Source of the DNA: Prillingera fragicola
Taxonomy: Eukaryota; Basidiomycota; Tremellomycetes; Trichosporonales; Trichosporonaceae
DNA length: 64,000 nt
Assembly: GCA_002335605.1 (NCBI GenBank)
Contig: BEDY01000006.1
Coordinates: forward strand, 558,001 to 622,000
Direction of reading: 5' to 3'
In this document: positions 31,900 to 43,331 of the stretch, one piece after another
How the letters are laid out: the number at the start of each line of letters is the position of its first letter
Position numbering within the stretch: position 1 is the stretch's first letter
Position numbers and translations under genes: made by a program
Notes under the pieces: model-generated
What the model saw: the letters and a program-made list of their open reading frames with translations, nothing else
Database searches by the model: none
Told to the model about the DNA's origin: nothing

Positions 31900-33267
31900 A
31901 TGCCTCCCTCGCCCACCCTACGCAAGGATCCTCAACGCATCATGATCGACCAAGTCGAGCCTCCCAACCCCTCCCCCGTTGTCGCCTACGATGTCATCTA
32001 CGAGCTGGACCCGACGAGCGAGCCCCCACTGTTCCGCAAGTCGCCCTGGCGCCTCCTGGGTCTCGACGCACTCTTCATCCTCAAGCACGCAGTCATGATC
32101 CCTTACATCTTTTTACCCCTCGGTGCCGCGTCCTCGGATATCCGTCTTGTCGGCCTGGCCGTGCAGGTGTTTCTTCTCGCGGCGTCGGTCGCCCTCACGA
32201 TCCTTGTCATCCCCTCTCTGACCATAGGTGTACCCAGCCCCGCGCTCGTCGGCGTGGCAGTCGGGGGCTTTATCTGGTTTGGGCTGGGCGCACAGGGAGA
32301 CATGGTGCGGCAAAGCAAGGGGGATGTGGAGCTTGCGAAGAGGTCAGAGAAGGAAGCGTGGTTCTGGTGCGTCAGGAGTCGTGTCTGGATCTCAGATGTC
32401 ACGCAGTCAGAGTGTGCTTACGCCTCAGTGTGAACGGCATCGGAACCACTGCAAGCGGCGCGCAGCTCATCGCCAACAGGCTGCACGCTCTCTTCCACCG
32501 CCGTGTCACTGTGGTACTGAACCGGTCTCTCGGGCTGTGGTTTGACCTGATCGAGTGCATGTTGCAGCGCGATCTTGTTCTCACCACAAGTGACATTCGC
32601 GTTGGCTACAAGGCGCGTCAACCTAAGTGGCGAAAGCTAACGCGCGCAGCAAGTACGCGCGGCCGTCATGGACCCCAAGATTGAACGTGTCGTCATTGTC
32701 GGTCACAGCCAGGGCGGCATCATTGTCTCTGCCTGGGCAGACCAACTCCTCTCCGACTTTCCGCACGACATGCTCGCCAAGGTCGAGTTTTACACGTTTG
32801 CTTCTGCAGCCAACCACTTTTCCAACCCTGTATCTCCACCTACGTCTGAAGCGCCTGTCTCGACCCCGCCATTCGCACATGTCGAGCACTTTGGCAACGA
32901 TGGCGACTTTGTCGCCTGCCTCGGCGTCCTCGGAACGTCGCTCAAGGTCGGCGGCGTCGGGGCCAACGAGGAAATGGCTGCCACCAAGGCCACATTGGAC
33001 CGCGCCGAGTCGGCCGTACTCAGCAGAGGCAAGCAGTCGGTTATTCCCAGGCTCAAGGGAAGCTTTGGCGGACGCGTCTTCAAACGCCTTCACCACACGG
33101 GACACCTGCTGAACGCGCACTATCTCAACCCCAGGGAGTGCATTCTTGAGGACCCGGTCGTACGCGCCAACAGCAACCTTGTGACTTATCTCGGAGGCGG
33201 CAACCCCGTGCGTGGTAGAAAGGTGGCAAACGGGTCGAGGAGCAGTGCCAAGGGTCAGCACTCGTAG
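31900..33267 (+). CDS. Membrane-anchored alpha/beta-hydrolase-like protein
   Basis: Exons 31900-32366, 32429-32612 and 32650-33267 close to 422 residues. The N-terminal third has three hydrophobic segments (ALFILKHAVMIPYIFLPLGA, VQVFLLAASVALTILVIPS, ALVGVAVGGFIWFGLGA). The C-terminal part has a lipase-type nucleophile elbow, VVIVGHSQGGIIVSAW (GxSxG), with a downstream HVEHFGNDGDFVACLGV segment and a late HHTGHLLNAHY that could supply Asp and His. By layout it is a membrane-bound serine hydrolase or lipase-like protein of unknown substrate. Intron 2 (32613-32649) appears to use a GC donor: AAG|GCGCGT with a CTAAC branch and GCAG end. No GT donor with a consensus sequence restores the frame. 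Confidence 0.8.
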
Positions 33268-33374
33268 TGTGTCATAGTTTGGTCTTCATGCAGCGGGACA
33301 ATGGCTCGCCTTTGCTGACCATAGCTGACCGCAACATTGCATAAACTCAAAGATTCTTCTAACAGTACACCCCC

Positions 33375-36043
33375 CTAAGCAATAAACTCATCTTCCATCT
33401 GCATGCTCTGAGGCCCAGGCTGCACACTCGGCGGCCAGCGGGCATCAGCTGCAAAGTCCACTTCGAACGAATGCTCGCCGGACCCGACCACGACGTCGAC
33501 GCCGCCCTTTGCTCCAGCAGGCGCAGGCAGGACAACGTGGCCCTCGGCATTAGGCGGGACGGTCGCCTTGACCTTGAGCTTTCCGTCCTCCAGGACCCAG
33601 TCGACGGCAAACATGCCATACACGGACGAGTACGACACCTTGGCACTGGTGACCGTGCCACCTGGCTGGGGCGCGATGCGGGCACGCTTGTACCCGGGCA
33701 GCTCGGGCGACAGGCCACCAATGTACTGGTGCATGAACGTTGCGACTGATCCGAGGGCATAGTGGTTGAAACTAGTCATTTGGCCTGGGTTGATGGTTCC
33801 GTCAGGAAGCATAGAGTCCCAGCGCTCCCAGATGGTCGTCGCGCCCATGAGCACCGAATAGAGCCAGCTCGGATTATCCCTTTCCTGGAGCATGCGATAC
33901 GCGAGATGCAGCAACCCTGCATCGGCGAGCGCGTTGAGAATGATTGGTGTGCCAGCGAACCCGGTCGAAATCTTGAACGCGTCCCAGCGGATCTTGAACT
34001 CGAGGCGTTTGATGGCTGCCGCGATCTGGGGGCCTTCGAGGAGCTTGAAGTGGATCGCGAGGGCGAGGGCCGTCTGCGTGTCGCTCACGGTACGGCCGTT
34101 AGGGGAGACATATTCTGCGAGGAACTTTGCGTGCAAGTCCTCGGCCTGGGCACGATAGTGCGCTGCCTCGGGTTTGCCGAGGCGCTCGCCAATGGCCGCT
34201 GTGACGCGCGTCGTGTGCACGAGATAGGCGTTGGCGACCATGTGGGTGTCACTCATGCCGTGAGCGGGGTACTGGGGCGGAGCACGAGGGTCAAGCCAGT
34301 CGGCGAACTGAGGAGCGTTGGGATCCCACAGCCCCTCAGAGTCGCGCGGGATACCAGAGTCGAGCCAGAGCTTCATGCTCTCCCATTGTGTCTCAAGGAC
34401 CTTGTCATCGCCAAACGACGTGAACAGGTCGTTGGGAGTCAGGACGGCTACGTCACCCCACACGGCGTGCGGGGCAACCTCTCGTTCTACACCATTCTCG
34501 GCAGGGAAGGGAACATGGGGAATAACAACGGGAACGACACCACCGTTGGCGCGCTGATCCGCCTCGAGGTCGCGCAACCACCCGCCCAGGAAGCCTGCAG
34601 TGTCGTACAAAAAGTTGGCGGTAGGTGCAAAGACCTGGATGTCACCAGTCCAGCCCATGCGCTCGTCGCGCTGGGGGCAGTCGGTGGGCACAGAGACAAA
34701 GTTGCCGCGCATACCCCAGACGACGTTCTCGTGGAGGCGATTGATAGCCTCGTGCGACGACTCAAAGGTACCAGTGCGGCGCATGTCCGAGGAGATGACG
34801 ACGGCAGTGAAGTCGGCGAGGGTAAAGTCCACGCCAGACACTTCGGCATACCTGTTTGTCAGCCATGTTTACAACCCGGTGCTAACCTGAATCCGTGGAA
34901 GGTGAACTTTGGTTCCCATCCCTTGGTGTTGCCACCAAGCACGATCCGGTCAGTGGCCTTGGCGGTGCGCAGGGGGCGGACACCAAGCTCGCCGTGCTCG
35001 AGTACCTCGGCGTGGCGCATGATCAACTCTCCAGGGCCATCAAACTGGCGCTCAATGCGCACCCAGCCCACGAGGTTCTGGCCAAAGTCGATAATCTTCT
35101 TGCCACTCGGCGTTGTAATGATGTCCACCGGCTTGATCTCCATGATGCGGCGCACAGGTGGCGCGTCAAGCGACACGAGCTCTCCGGTGGGAGGATCGAT
35201 GACCTCGGCGGGGCCCTTGATGACATTGGAAGCGTTGGTGTCCACCGTCTCGCCATCGAACAGCTCACTGTTGACGACCTGACCCTGTCCCCACTCCCAG
35301 GACTCGTCGGTCTTGAGCGCGACCTTGCCATCGAGCTCAAGCTGCAGCATGGCACCGTTGCGCACGCCGAACGTGTTGCGGCGACACTGACGAGTCCACA
35401 GGCGGCCAGAGAACCACGCTTCGCCGACGTAGATGACAATCTCATTCTTGCCTTGATGGAGGTACGGCGCAACGTCAAACGTCTGATAAGCGAGGCGGTG
35501 GGCGTACGTCTGGAACCCGGGCATGAGTACCTGGTCCCCGACGGCCTTGCCGTTGATCTCGAGTGTGTAGACACCATGGGCGGTAGCGTAAATGCGAGCA
35601 ACCTTGGGAACAGTGTCAAGGTCAAATGAGCGGACAAGGCGGAAAGGCTTCTTGGGGCCGTCGATGGGCTGGATGGACGCGGGAGCCGAGATGAGCTGCG
35701 CTTGCCAGTCATTGGCATTCAAGAGACCTGCCTCGACGTCTGCGCTAGCCCACTCGGTGGCGGTCCCGTCCGGGCCAAAAGCACGGACACGCACTGATGC
35801 CCGCTCGCGGGACGCGAGGGGAGCTGAAGGCCAAGCGACGAGAGTCGACTGTTCACCATTGCCAGTGTAGCGCTCCTCCTTGCCGTTGCGAGTCACGATA
35901 ATCTCCCAAGAAGACTGCTTCCAGTCCTTGATGGATGTTGCGCCAAAGCGCCAGCTCAGGCGAGGAGCGGCATGGCTGATTGCAAAGCCTGACTCGTGGT
36001 GCTCAACCTGCAGCTGCTCGATAGCCACTAGTGAGATGGTCAT
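33375..36043 (-). CDS. Alpha-L-rhamnosidase, glycoside hydrolase family 78
   Basis: Exons 36043-34887 and 34851-33375 (36-nt intron) close to 877 residues. N-terminal beta-sandwich domains include RLSWRFGATSIKDWKQSSWE, YATAHGVYTLEINGKAVGDQ and GEAWFSGRLW, as in bacterial-type GH78 enzymes. The (alpha/alpha)6 catalytic domain has the family block SVPTDCPQRDERMGWTGD, then TIWERWDSMLPDG and MTSFNHYALGSVA, which place the acidic residues and active-site aromatics of GH78. A C-terminal beta domain follows. No signal peptide is visible, so the enzyme may act inside the cell on imported rhamnosides. It shares a divergent promoter with an MFS sugar transporter (36996-38827); together they look like a transport-and-hydrolysis pair for rhamnose-containing glycosides. 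Confidence 0.95.
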
Positions 36044-36112
36044 TGTGGTTGATCGTGATGTCCACAGCCTGCCGCATCGCGGCGCTTATGACTGGGGAGC
36101 ATCTCCATCGAA

Positions 36113-36784
36113 CGGGGCCCGTGTTCATGAGCAGTCGCAACGATGCCCCCAGATACAGTTGCAACGGGACCCGCTCGGTGTAGCTCTTGCTCCGTAAAGA
36201 TGGACATGTGAACAGAATCAACAGAAACAGTACGCAAGTGTGGGGGAATGCTGCCCCGAGATGGGCAGCGGGGCCCGCCGGCAAGGTCGGACCGATCTTC
36301 ATCAGTGGGCATCAATGGCCATGGGATGACTGTGTGGCAGATCGGATCAGGTGTGGCAGTACCTCGTGTGGCACGGTTGGTATTACCAGCATCATTCTTG
36401 GTATTCTGAACAGTAGTGTGCAATCATTCGGCCGCAAGGTCGGATGGCGGACTGCAGCGGTAGTAGACGGAATAAGCAAGATCGGCCAGCTCCTATGATC
36501 ACGGGTCTTGGCACGCGCAGCATTGGTCCGGCTCCACCCATCTTCGGCAATGTTCGCGGCACAGTTGAACGCCGTCATCTCATAAGCCACGGAATCGCCA
36601 TGCTGAACGACTGAAGGCGGGCCCCGGTCGGTGTAGTATGAATACCGATCCAATGAGGCCCCGTGTTAAGAACGGGGGATAGATACCGAGCTCGCGTTGC
36701 CCCACGTCCTGAGTTGACTGGACGGCGTATTGTGCGCGGTACATTCTCAAGTGTCGCCATTCAGTGGATATCGGGCGGGGCCCG
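36113..36784. promoter_or_regulatory. Five CGG-N3-CCG palindromes in the rhamnosidase/transporter promoter
   Basis: Within the 952-bp region between the two start codons (36043 and 36996) there are sites at 36113-36121, 36165-36173, 36269-36277, 36618-36626 and 36776-36784, each of form CGG[G][A/C/G]C-C-CG (CGGGGCCCG, CGGGACCCG, CGGGCCCCG). Three are followed at 2-3 bp by CGGTGTA. A related half-site, GGCCCCGTGTTAAG, is at 36657 and resembles the flank of the first site. CGG-N-CCG inverted triplets are the recognition style of zinc-cluster (Zn2Cys6) activators. Binding and sugar response are inference. Confidence 0.75.
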
Positions 36785-36995
36785 ACGCGGTGTAATCACA
36801 AACCGAAGAGATACTCAGATCTTGTCTCCGGAGTCTCAACCGAGGAGCTATCAGCTGAGTGCCGCTGACGACCAGTGACTGTCCAACACTACGGTCCGAC
36901 ACCGTTCTCGCTCCGTCCAGCGTCATATAAAGCAGCACTGACTCCTTGTGTGCCCACCTCATCCTCTGTCGATACAGCTTTCAACACACTAAATC

Positions 36996-38827
36996 ATGAC
37001 CAAGGACATTGACACCGTCCCATCTCTCGATCGCGACAAGGTCGACGCCGAGCACGTCGAGACCCTCGAGAAGACTCACGAGGTTGTCCATCAGCTCAAG
37101 TCGGATCACGATGACCTCGGCCTCGTGCAGACTGCCTGGAACTTCCGCAAGGTAGGCAAAAACCTGCATCACACGCTTACAGCAGGCGGTGACCATCTGT
37201 GTGCTCCTCTGTGTTGCTGCCGCCGCAGACGGTTACCAGATTACGCTTAACGGCAACATTATTGCGAACGCTGGCTTTATCAATCGTGTCGGCGTTCTCA
37301 ACCCTGATACGGGCAAGTACGCTCTGGCACCTAGTCACACGGCGCTGTGGGGAGCCCTTCAGAGCTTTGGGCAGATGATTGGCATGATTGGTCTCAACCC
37401 ACTGTCGGACAAGATTGGTCGCAAGATGACTCTATACGTTCTATGGCTCATTCTGGCTGGAGTGAGTTTTGACGCATGAGTATACGCTTACAATAACAGT
37501 CGCTCATAATTGAGAGTCTCGTTCGTGACCACAAGGACTGGGCTGGAGCGAAATTGCTGGCCGGCGTCGGAGTCGGTGCCATCCAATGCACCCTCCCGAT
37601 TTACATTACCGAGTGGTCTCCTGTCAACATTCGCGGCGGCATGATCTGCGCCTACGGGGTTGTCAACAATTTTGGCAATTTTATTGCTCCTTTAGGTGAG
37701 CAGCATGGGTGTAATGCACACGCTGACTTCCAGTGTTGATGATCTGCAAGGGAAGGGATCCGCTGGACTACAAAATCCCGATTCTGACCCAGTGGGCGTT
37801 TCTGGCGATCATGCTTCCAATCTTCATCTATCTCCCCGAGACCCCGTCATTTTACGCCGCCAAAGACCAGGACGCCAAGGGTGTGGCCGTCTTGAAGCGG
37901 GTCAATGGCAAGGTCCCCGGTTACAATGCCGAGGCAGAGTATGCCATTGTCAAGGCCATTATTCTCGAGGAACGCGCTGCCCGCATCGCTCTCGGTCAAG
38001 AGGAAGGCTTCCGGGGTCTGGTCAAGAGCTATGTCGAGTGCTTCCAGGGAACCAACAGGGTGGGTGACTCGGTCGCAAAGCCTTGCTAACAATTCAGCGT
38101 CGCACCTTTGCGTCGGCCCTTCCGGCTTGTGTCCAGCAGCTCACGGGTCTGTCCTTCCTGGGAATCTACACCTCGCTCTTCCTTCAGCAGAGTGGCTTTG
38201 ACAACGCGTTTGAAATCACCGCCATCATTGGTAAGTCCACTCACAGCATGGCAGCGAATTGACACCTCAGCCGCGGTCAAGGTCGGCTCCATCCTCATCC
38301 TCACCTTTTCGACGGACCGATTCGGCCGCCGCCCCGTGACGCTCATCTACGGCACGCTGGCAGTCAGCATGCTCATGCTCATCGGCATCCTCGGCCAAGT
38401 CCCCCGCACGACGGCGACCAACAACCTGCTCGTCTTCGCAGCCTGCTTCTGGGCATTCACAAACTCGGCCGTCGGCGCGCTCGGATGGGCGTTTGTCGGC
38501 GAAGTCTCCTCCCAGCGCCTGCGCGCGCGCACCGCTGGGTTGTCGGCCGCCATTGGCGTGATTTTTGGCTTGACCTTCAACACGTCCGTTCCCGTCATGC
38601 TGCAGAAGAATGGCGCAAACTGGGGATACAATACCGCGTGGCTGTTTTTCGGCACCGGTGTCGTCGCAGTGGTCTTGGCAGTCTTCTTCCTGCCTGAAGT
38701 CGCCAGGCGTAACCCCGCCGAGCTCGATGAGCTTTACGAGAAGCGGATCCCTGCATGGCGCATGTCCAAGTTTGTCACTGATGTCGAGCGCGAGAAGGCT
38801 GCGGTCGCTGGGAACGTTGTGGCCTGA
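36996..38827 (+). CDS. MFS sugar transporter (hexose/glycoside transporter family)
   Basis: Six exons, 36996-37151, 37183-37461, 37500-37695, 37734-38059, 38098-38230 and 38271-38827, close to 548 residues. Sugar-porter signatures are present: DKIGRKMTLYVLW after helix 2, a YITEWSPVNIRGG segment after helix 5, the PETPSFY motif (IYLPETPSFYAAKDQ) closing the first half, QQLTGLSFLGIYTSLFLQQSGF in helix 7, DRFGRRPVTL, and GEVSSQRLRARTAG. This group covers fungal hexose, maltose-type and other glycoside transporters. Context (divergent from GH78, shared palindromes) suggests rhamnose or rhamnoside uptake. The N-terminus is a hydrophilic, charged cytosolic extension of about 55 residues. Exon 2 may start at 37183 or 37186 (tandem CAGCAG acceptor). 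Confidence 0.94.
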
Positions 38828-41066
38828 GAGGTTTGTTTCGAGTATATCTAGAGTTGTTGAATGGATGAAGAGACTATCCAGTATGCACGGCTAAGGGGTC
38901 TTGTCATTGGGCATGTCTGGGCTGACACTAATGAATAAACTCGGGTGACGCTCACCTGATAGCGACGACCGAACCGGTCCTGTTCTACACTCAAACCCGG
39001 CCCATCCTTACAGTTTGCCGATTACATACGTCGCAGCAGACGACGCCGCTGCGTGGAAGATCTTTCGTTAATACGTTGAGTAAGAACACGTTGCTTTTGG
39101 TCAGTGTTGAGGTCAGAGCTTGCAGAGTCGCGCAGCGCGTAGCAGCTGCTGACCAACTCGTTCCTCCAAAAGCGTTTCCACTTGACGTGCGAATGGTGTA
39201 ACAAGGTGGCCTGTGTATATCGAGACCTTGGGATTGCTTAGCGTTGAGCGACCAGGACAAGCTGAACAAGTGGGCAATGGCAATCAACGTCTGGCCTTCT
39301 GCACCTCTTGACAATCATGACCACCCCCAATCGTGAATAAACATCCCGCGTCCCTGTGATCCCTACATTCTCACCTTCTGCGGTCCTGAGACCCGGTATC
39401 CTGATCCAAACCCTTGCAGCTTTGTCGAATGGGCATCGGCTTGGCTGCGCGAGCTCGCAAAGAGCTGCGCACAGCTTGTTTCAAAGACAAAGGTGGATGA
39501 CAGACACGACACAGGCACCGGCCCAGCACACGAAGGTCAAACCCGCCCACCGTGTCGTGCACTTTGCAGCGATGCCATCCCGCTCGTCTTCGGGGCCTGG
39601 CGGCATTGCCATGTGCTGGCACGCGAGGCCGTGCTGGTGCTGTCGCTTGCCGATGGAACAGGGAGAACACCAATGCAGGGGTTAGCCGGAACAACATGCC
39701 GGCACAGCGCGTGGTACTTCAAGGGCGTCTGCCAGCACTGGGCGATGGGTCAGTCTGCTATGCGCGGTAGACTCCTAATGGGAACGTTGAGACAGTCTCG
39801 TGCTCGGTTGGCATGCCTGAGCTGCAGGAGTAGTAACAAACTGTGCTTTGTTTACAACTTGCCAGAGTGGGAGCGACTTGCGTGCTCGTTCTCATATTCG
39901 CCTCCAGTGCTAGCGTGTTGGCCGCGCCATTCTAGTTCTGGGCCTTGCCGGATGTCTCTTCAGCCGGGCTGTTCATGGCCTTGTCAGGAGCAGTTGCGAT
40001 ACCTTCAGGAGCGACTCATGTTCATGCATGGTATGGGCGTTTCCGGCGGGGGAGCACATGCAGCAACAGCGACGACGTAGAGGGGGTCTGGACCAGCCTG
40101 CAGTGATTATTTGATCCCGCTACTCCGGTGTTGGTGATTAGTCCCATTTTGGGTAACAAACATTGAACGGGACCCTTAGGACACTCTGCCGGAAAGGCAG
40201 AGCATGAGAGCAGGCAGCAGGCAGCAGCGAGCAGGCGAGCAGAGGCAAGAGACGGCGGAGAGGCAGGCAGCAGACCGAGAGCTGTACCGCCTACAGAGCG
40301 AGCCGGTACCACACGGTGGTCTGTGCAGCCCAGGCTCCTGGCAGTGGACACACCGTGCACCACGCCGAACAACCCATGGTCCCTCTGTGCCCAGCCTCTT
40401 GCTACCTTGCCAACAGTAGGATATCCTCTTGTTAACATCCATCTATCACACTGCAACTGCAATCTAGTCGCTATCCAAACGTTGTGATCGACCCGAATCC
40501 CGCAGCAGCACCACCGCGTCGCAATAAGTGCGCTAGTCCTTCTTTCCACCCGCCCTGCCCTCGGAGGGAAACAGCCAAAGAGACCCTAGTCGTCCCGTTT
40601 CTCTCATTGAATCTCTGCGCACCTTGTCCTCTTTGCGCCTGTAAACAAGCCACCCCACTACCACTCGCAATCTCGTTCTCTCACATCCACACTACAACTT
40701 CTATCGCATACATTCCTCAATCACCACCCTCGTCCGCACACTACTGCACAACCCCAGACGCCTCGAGCGCACGTCCACCCGCGCGCCGCCGCCTCCCTCT
40801 GCTTCCCGCTCGCGCGCCGCCCCAGCTCACGCGAGTCATCTGTCTCCCCGCACCCAGCACCAGCCACCTGATCACCTTGCGTCCCCGTCACCCGCCTGCT
40901 ACCTCTCCTCATCTCCTCACCGCCCGCCCCCGCCCGCCCGCCTGTGAAGCTCAGACCACCAGTCGCACGGACCGTGCCAGCGCCGCTGCTCCAGGGTTTT
41001 TGACAACAACTACTCTTTCCATCAACCTCTCCAGCTTCTAGCCTTCCAAACAGGAAATCCGTCACC
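38828..41066. other. 2.2-kb gene-poor interval
   Basis: Several medium-length open frames exist here on both strands but none has a splice-consistent protein or recognisable family. A GGCAGCAG-rich patch lies at 40190-40275. The last ~500 bp (40540-41066) is strongly C/CT-rich and probably the leader and promoter of the next gene. Confidence 0.45.
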
Positions 41067-42572
41067 ATGGCCGGTAAGTGGCCCTCCAACTAGTAACGGG
41101 GCTCCCGTGCAATTGTCGCTGGAGTAGTTGTTGCTGACATCCCGCTTCTCCTTTGTGTTCATTCTGTTGCCACCCATCGTCGCCGTTGTTATCGACCCTT
41201 TCCTCGTTCTCGCTATCGTCTGCGCTGGCGCCGTCCATCATGCCCGAACCACGCGCTCCGTCTCTTAAAGCAATCTACACGGTGTACGTACACGGCGTGC
41301 CCACCGTGTTCTGGTAAACAATGCTGACGTCGTCACAGGTTTACATCACCGCACCACCCGCCGATGCAGAATCACCTGCCGACGCTCATTGTCACGCCCC
41401 ATGGTGAGTCAAGAATCTCAGAGACCCGTGGCCCCGCGCCACGCCGAGGACATGGATGTTGACATTGCTCCAGGCCAGCCGAACCAGATTCTGTACACGT
41501 ACCTGTGAGTCGCTTACACAACTGGTCATGCTTCGTTACTGACTTTGCAAGGCACACCGAGGAGAACCGCGTAAACTACCTCCTCACGCCGTCGCCACAA
41601 GGCGACCTGTGCGTTGCCAAGCTGTTTCCGCCCACGCGCACTGGCGCGACGTCCAACTCGTCGCTGCCGACCATGCCCAACATGAAGCACAACGTGGTGC
41701 GCTGCGAGGCGTCGCGCGACCTCAAGTGGACGATTGAAAACACTGGTGTCATGAACCCGACCTACAAGATTGTCAACCAGGACGAGACACCGCTATACCA
41801 GATCTCAAAGCCCAACCCGCACGCTGACTGGTGGACAATGTTCTACTTCAAGTACGCTGGTCATCAGATTCCCCCTCGCAGGGTAGAGTTTGGCAAGATT
41901 GCAAAGAATCCGCCTGAGAAGGGCGGCGGAACGCGTATTACCATCACCGGCAGGTCCGAGGACGAAAAGCAGGTCTGGCAGACTCTGGGAGTCGGAAATG
42001 AGGACTGTGTCGAGTGGGTTGTGTGCTGTGCATGTCTCAACTTGTTAGAGTGAGTTAAGTTTGCGGAGGGTAGGGCTTTGCTGATCCCCCACAGCGACCA
42101 GATTTTGCAGGCCGCCGAGCGCAAGACCTCTGGCGCTGGACCCGCATCCACCGCCCCGAACCCGGCAGCTCGCAGCCCGCAGATGGCCCGGTCGCCCCCG
42201 TCGCGCTCGCCAGCAGCAACAGCACCGCAGCAGATTCGGCCCAACCCCCGCCTCCATGTCCCACCAGGTGGCTACCCGCAGGGATCGCCCGTCTCGCCCA
42301 ACCGCATGGGTCCCGGCATTGCCAGCTCGCGCGGCCCCGGCATCGCGTCAACTAGCCCCGGCTACTCACCTCAGCAACAGCAGATGCGCGGCCACCCTCC
42401 ACCGCAGCAGCAGCAGCACCGCGCGCCGCCACCTCAGCAGCAGCCCAACGGCGGCTGGAACCCGCACATGCGCTCGCCTGTCAACCCCAACGGCCCGCCG
42501 CAGCCCCGCGGCCCGCCCGTCATGCACCAGCAACAACGTGGCCCGCCGCAGACAGCCGGCAGGAGGTTCTAA
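41067..42572 (+). CDS. Conserved fungal protein with globular N-terminal domain and P/Q-rich tail
   Basis: Exons 41067-41073, 41339-41504, 41552-42049 and 42095-42572 close to 382 residues, with a 265-nt first intron that has a strong donor, CTGAC branch and CAG end. An alternative start is ATG 41401 in the second exon, in the same frame. The folded domain (residues about 60-220) reads LYTYLHTEENRVNYLL, DLCVAKLFPPT, HNVVRCEASRDLKWTIENTG, PTYKIVNQDETPLYQISKPN, WWTMFYFKYAGHQIPPRRVE and DCVEWVVCCACLNLLDD; it suggests a beta-rich single domain found in many fungi without assigned role. The C-terminal third is Pro/Gln/Arg low-complexity with PPRGPP and QQQ runs. The very long pyrimidine-rich leader suggests high expression. 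Confidence 0.8.
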
Positions 42573-43331
42573 GCGAAGAATATGAAAAACGCAAAGCAAA
42601 AGTGTCGCGCGCGAGCGTGCGACCCGATTTGTGAATCTGTACGACGCGAAACGCCAGCTCTGCCCACCAACACTCATTGCGTCTGGCTCTGCATCCACGC
42701 CCGCGCCGTGCGCGGGATCTCGTGGTCCACTCGGTTCTAGTCTCGCCTTCTGCTACCCTGCTACGACCACTACTACAATTTGAACGGACTGTTTTCTTCT
42801 TGAACAATATTTCTTTCTTTCTTCGTGCGATTCGTCTCTCTCTGGCTCTCTCTTCCGTTTCTTTGCATTTTGGACCGCTCTTGGACCGCTCTGATACCTC
42901 ACATATATACCTGTCGCATGCACAGCTATAGCACGCTCGGTTGCGTCCTGCTACGGTGCGAGCTAGGACTTTCACAGCGCTGGACGTTTCTGGCTGAATC
43001 GGGATAAGGCCACTGACCAGCGGTTGCCTGGTTGGAAACCCACACTGGCAGCCCACTCATGGATCGCGACGAGGAGGTAGACTCGGCGAGTTTGCGCACA
43101 TATCCCAAATGAGAAGAGCATGACGATAACGGCCACAATGAAGCCCGGCGAGAAATGAATGTCGCCGAGTCGGTTGTGCTTGTTGCCGCTGCGTATAGCG
43201 GAGTAGACCGAGCCGATGCTGCCATTGCTCACATGCCGATGACGCAGAGAGGGACACTTGGCTGAAGACACAGCAGCCCATTTCGACCTACACTCGTTGG
43301 CCGTTACCTTTCCACTGTCCAACCCAGGCAG
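42573..43331. other. Convergent 3' interval
   Basis: CT-rich 3' UTR of the upstream gene at 42600-42900. On the minus strand a stop-free frame at about 42972-43260 could encode a short protein with one hydrophobic helix (PGFIVAVIVMLFSFGICA), but it lacks an in-frame ATG or good splice signals, so I do not call it. Confidence 0.4.

Noticed and set aside
33762..35282. 506-codon open frame on the plus strand
   Set aside because: Exactly antisense to the GH78 rhamnosidase; its protein has no motifs and the composition expected of a shadow of GC-rich, C-ending codons.
39493..40080. 195-codon plus-strand frame
   Set aside because: Cys/Trp/Arg-rich text without domain-like pattern; does not start with ATG-plus-leader context and has no splice partners.
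42972..43322. Minus-strand frame with one hydrophobic helix
   Set aside because: No in-frame ATG before the helix and no consensus intron to supply one.
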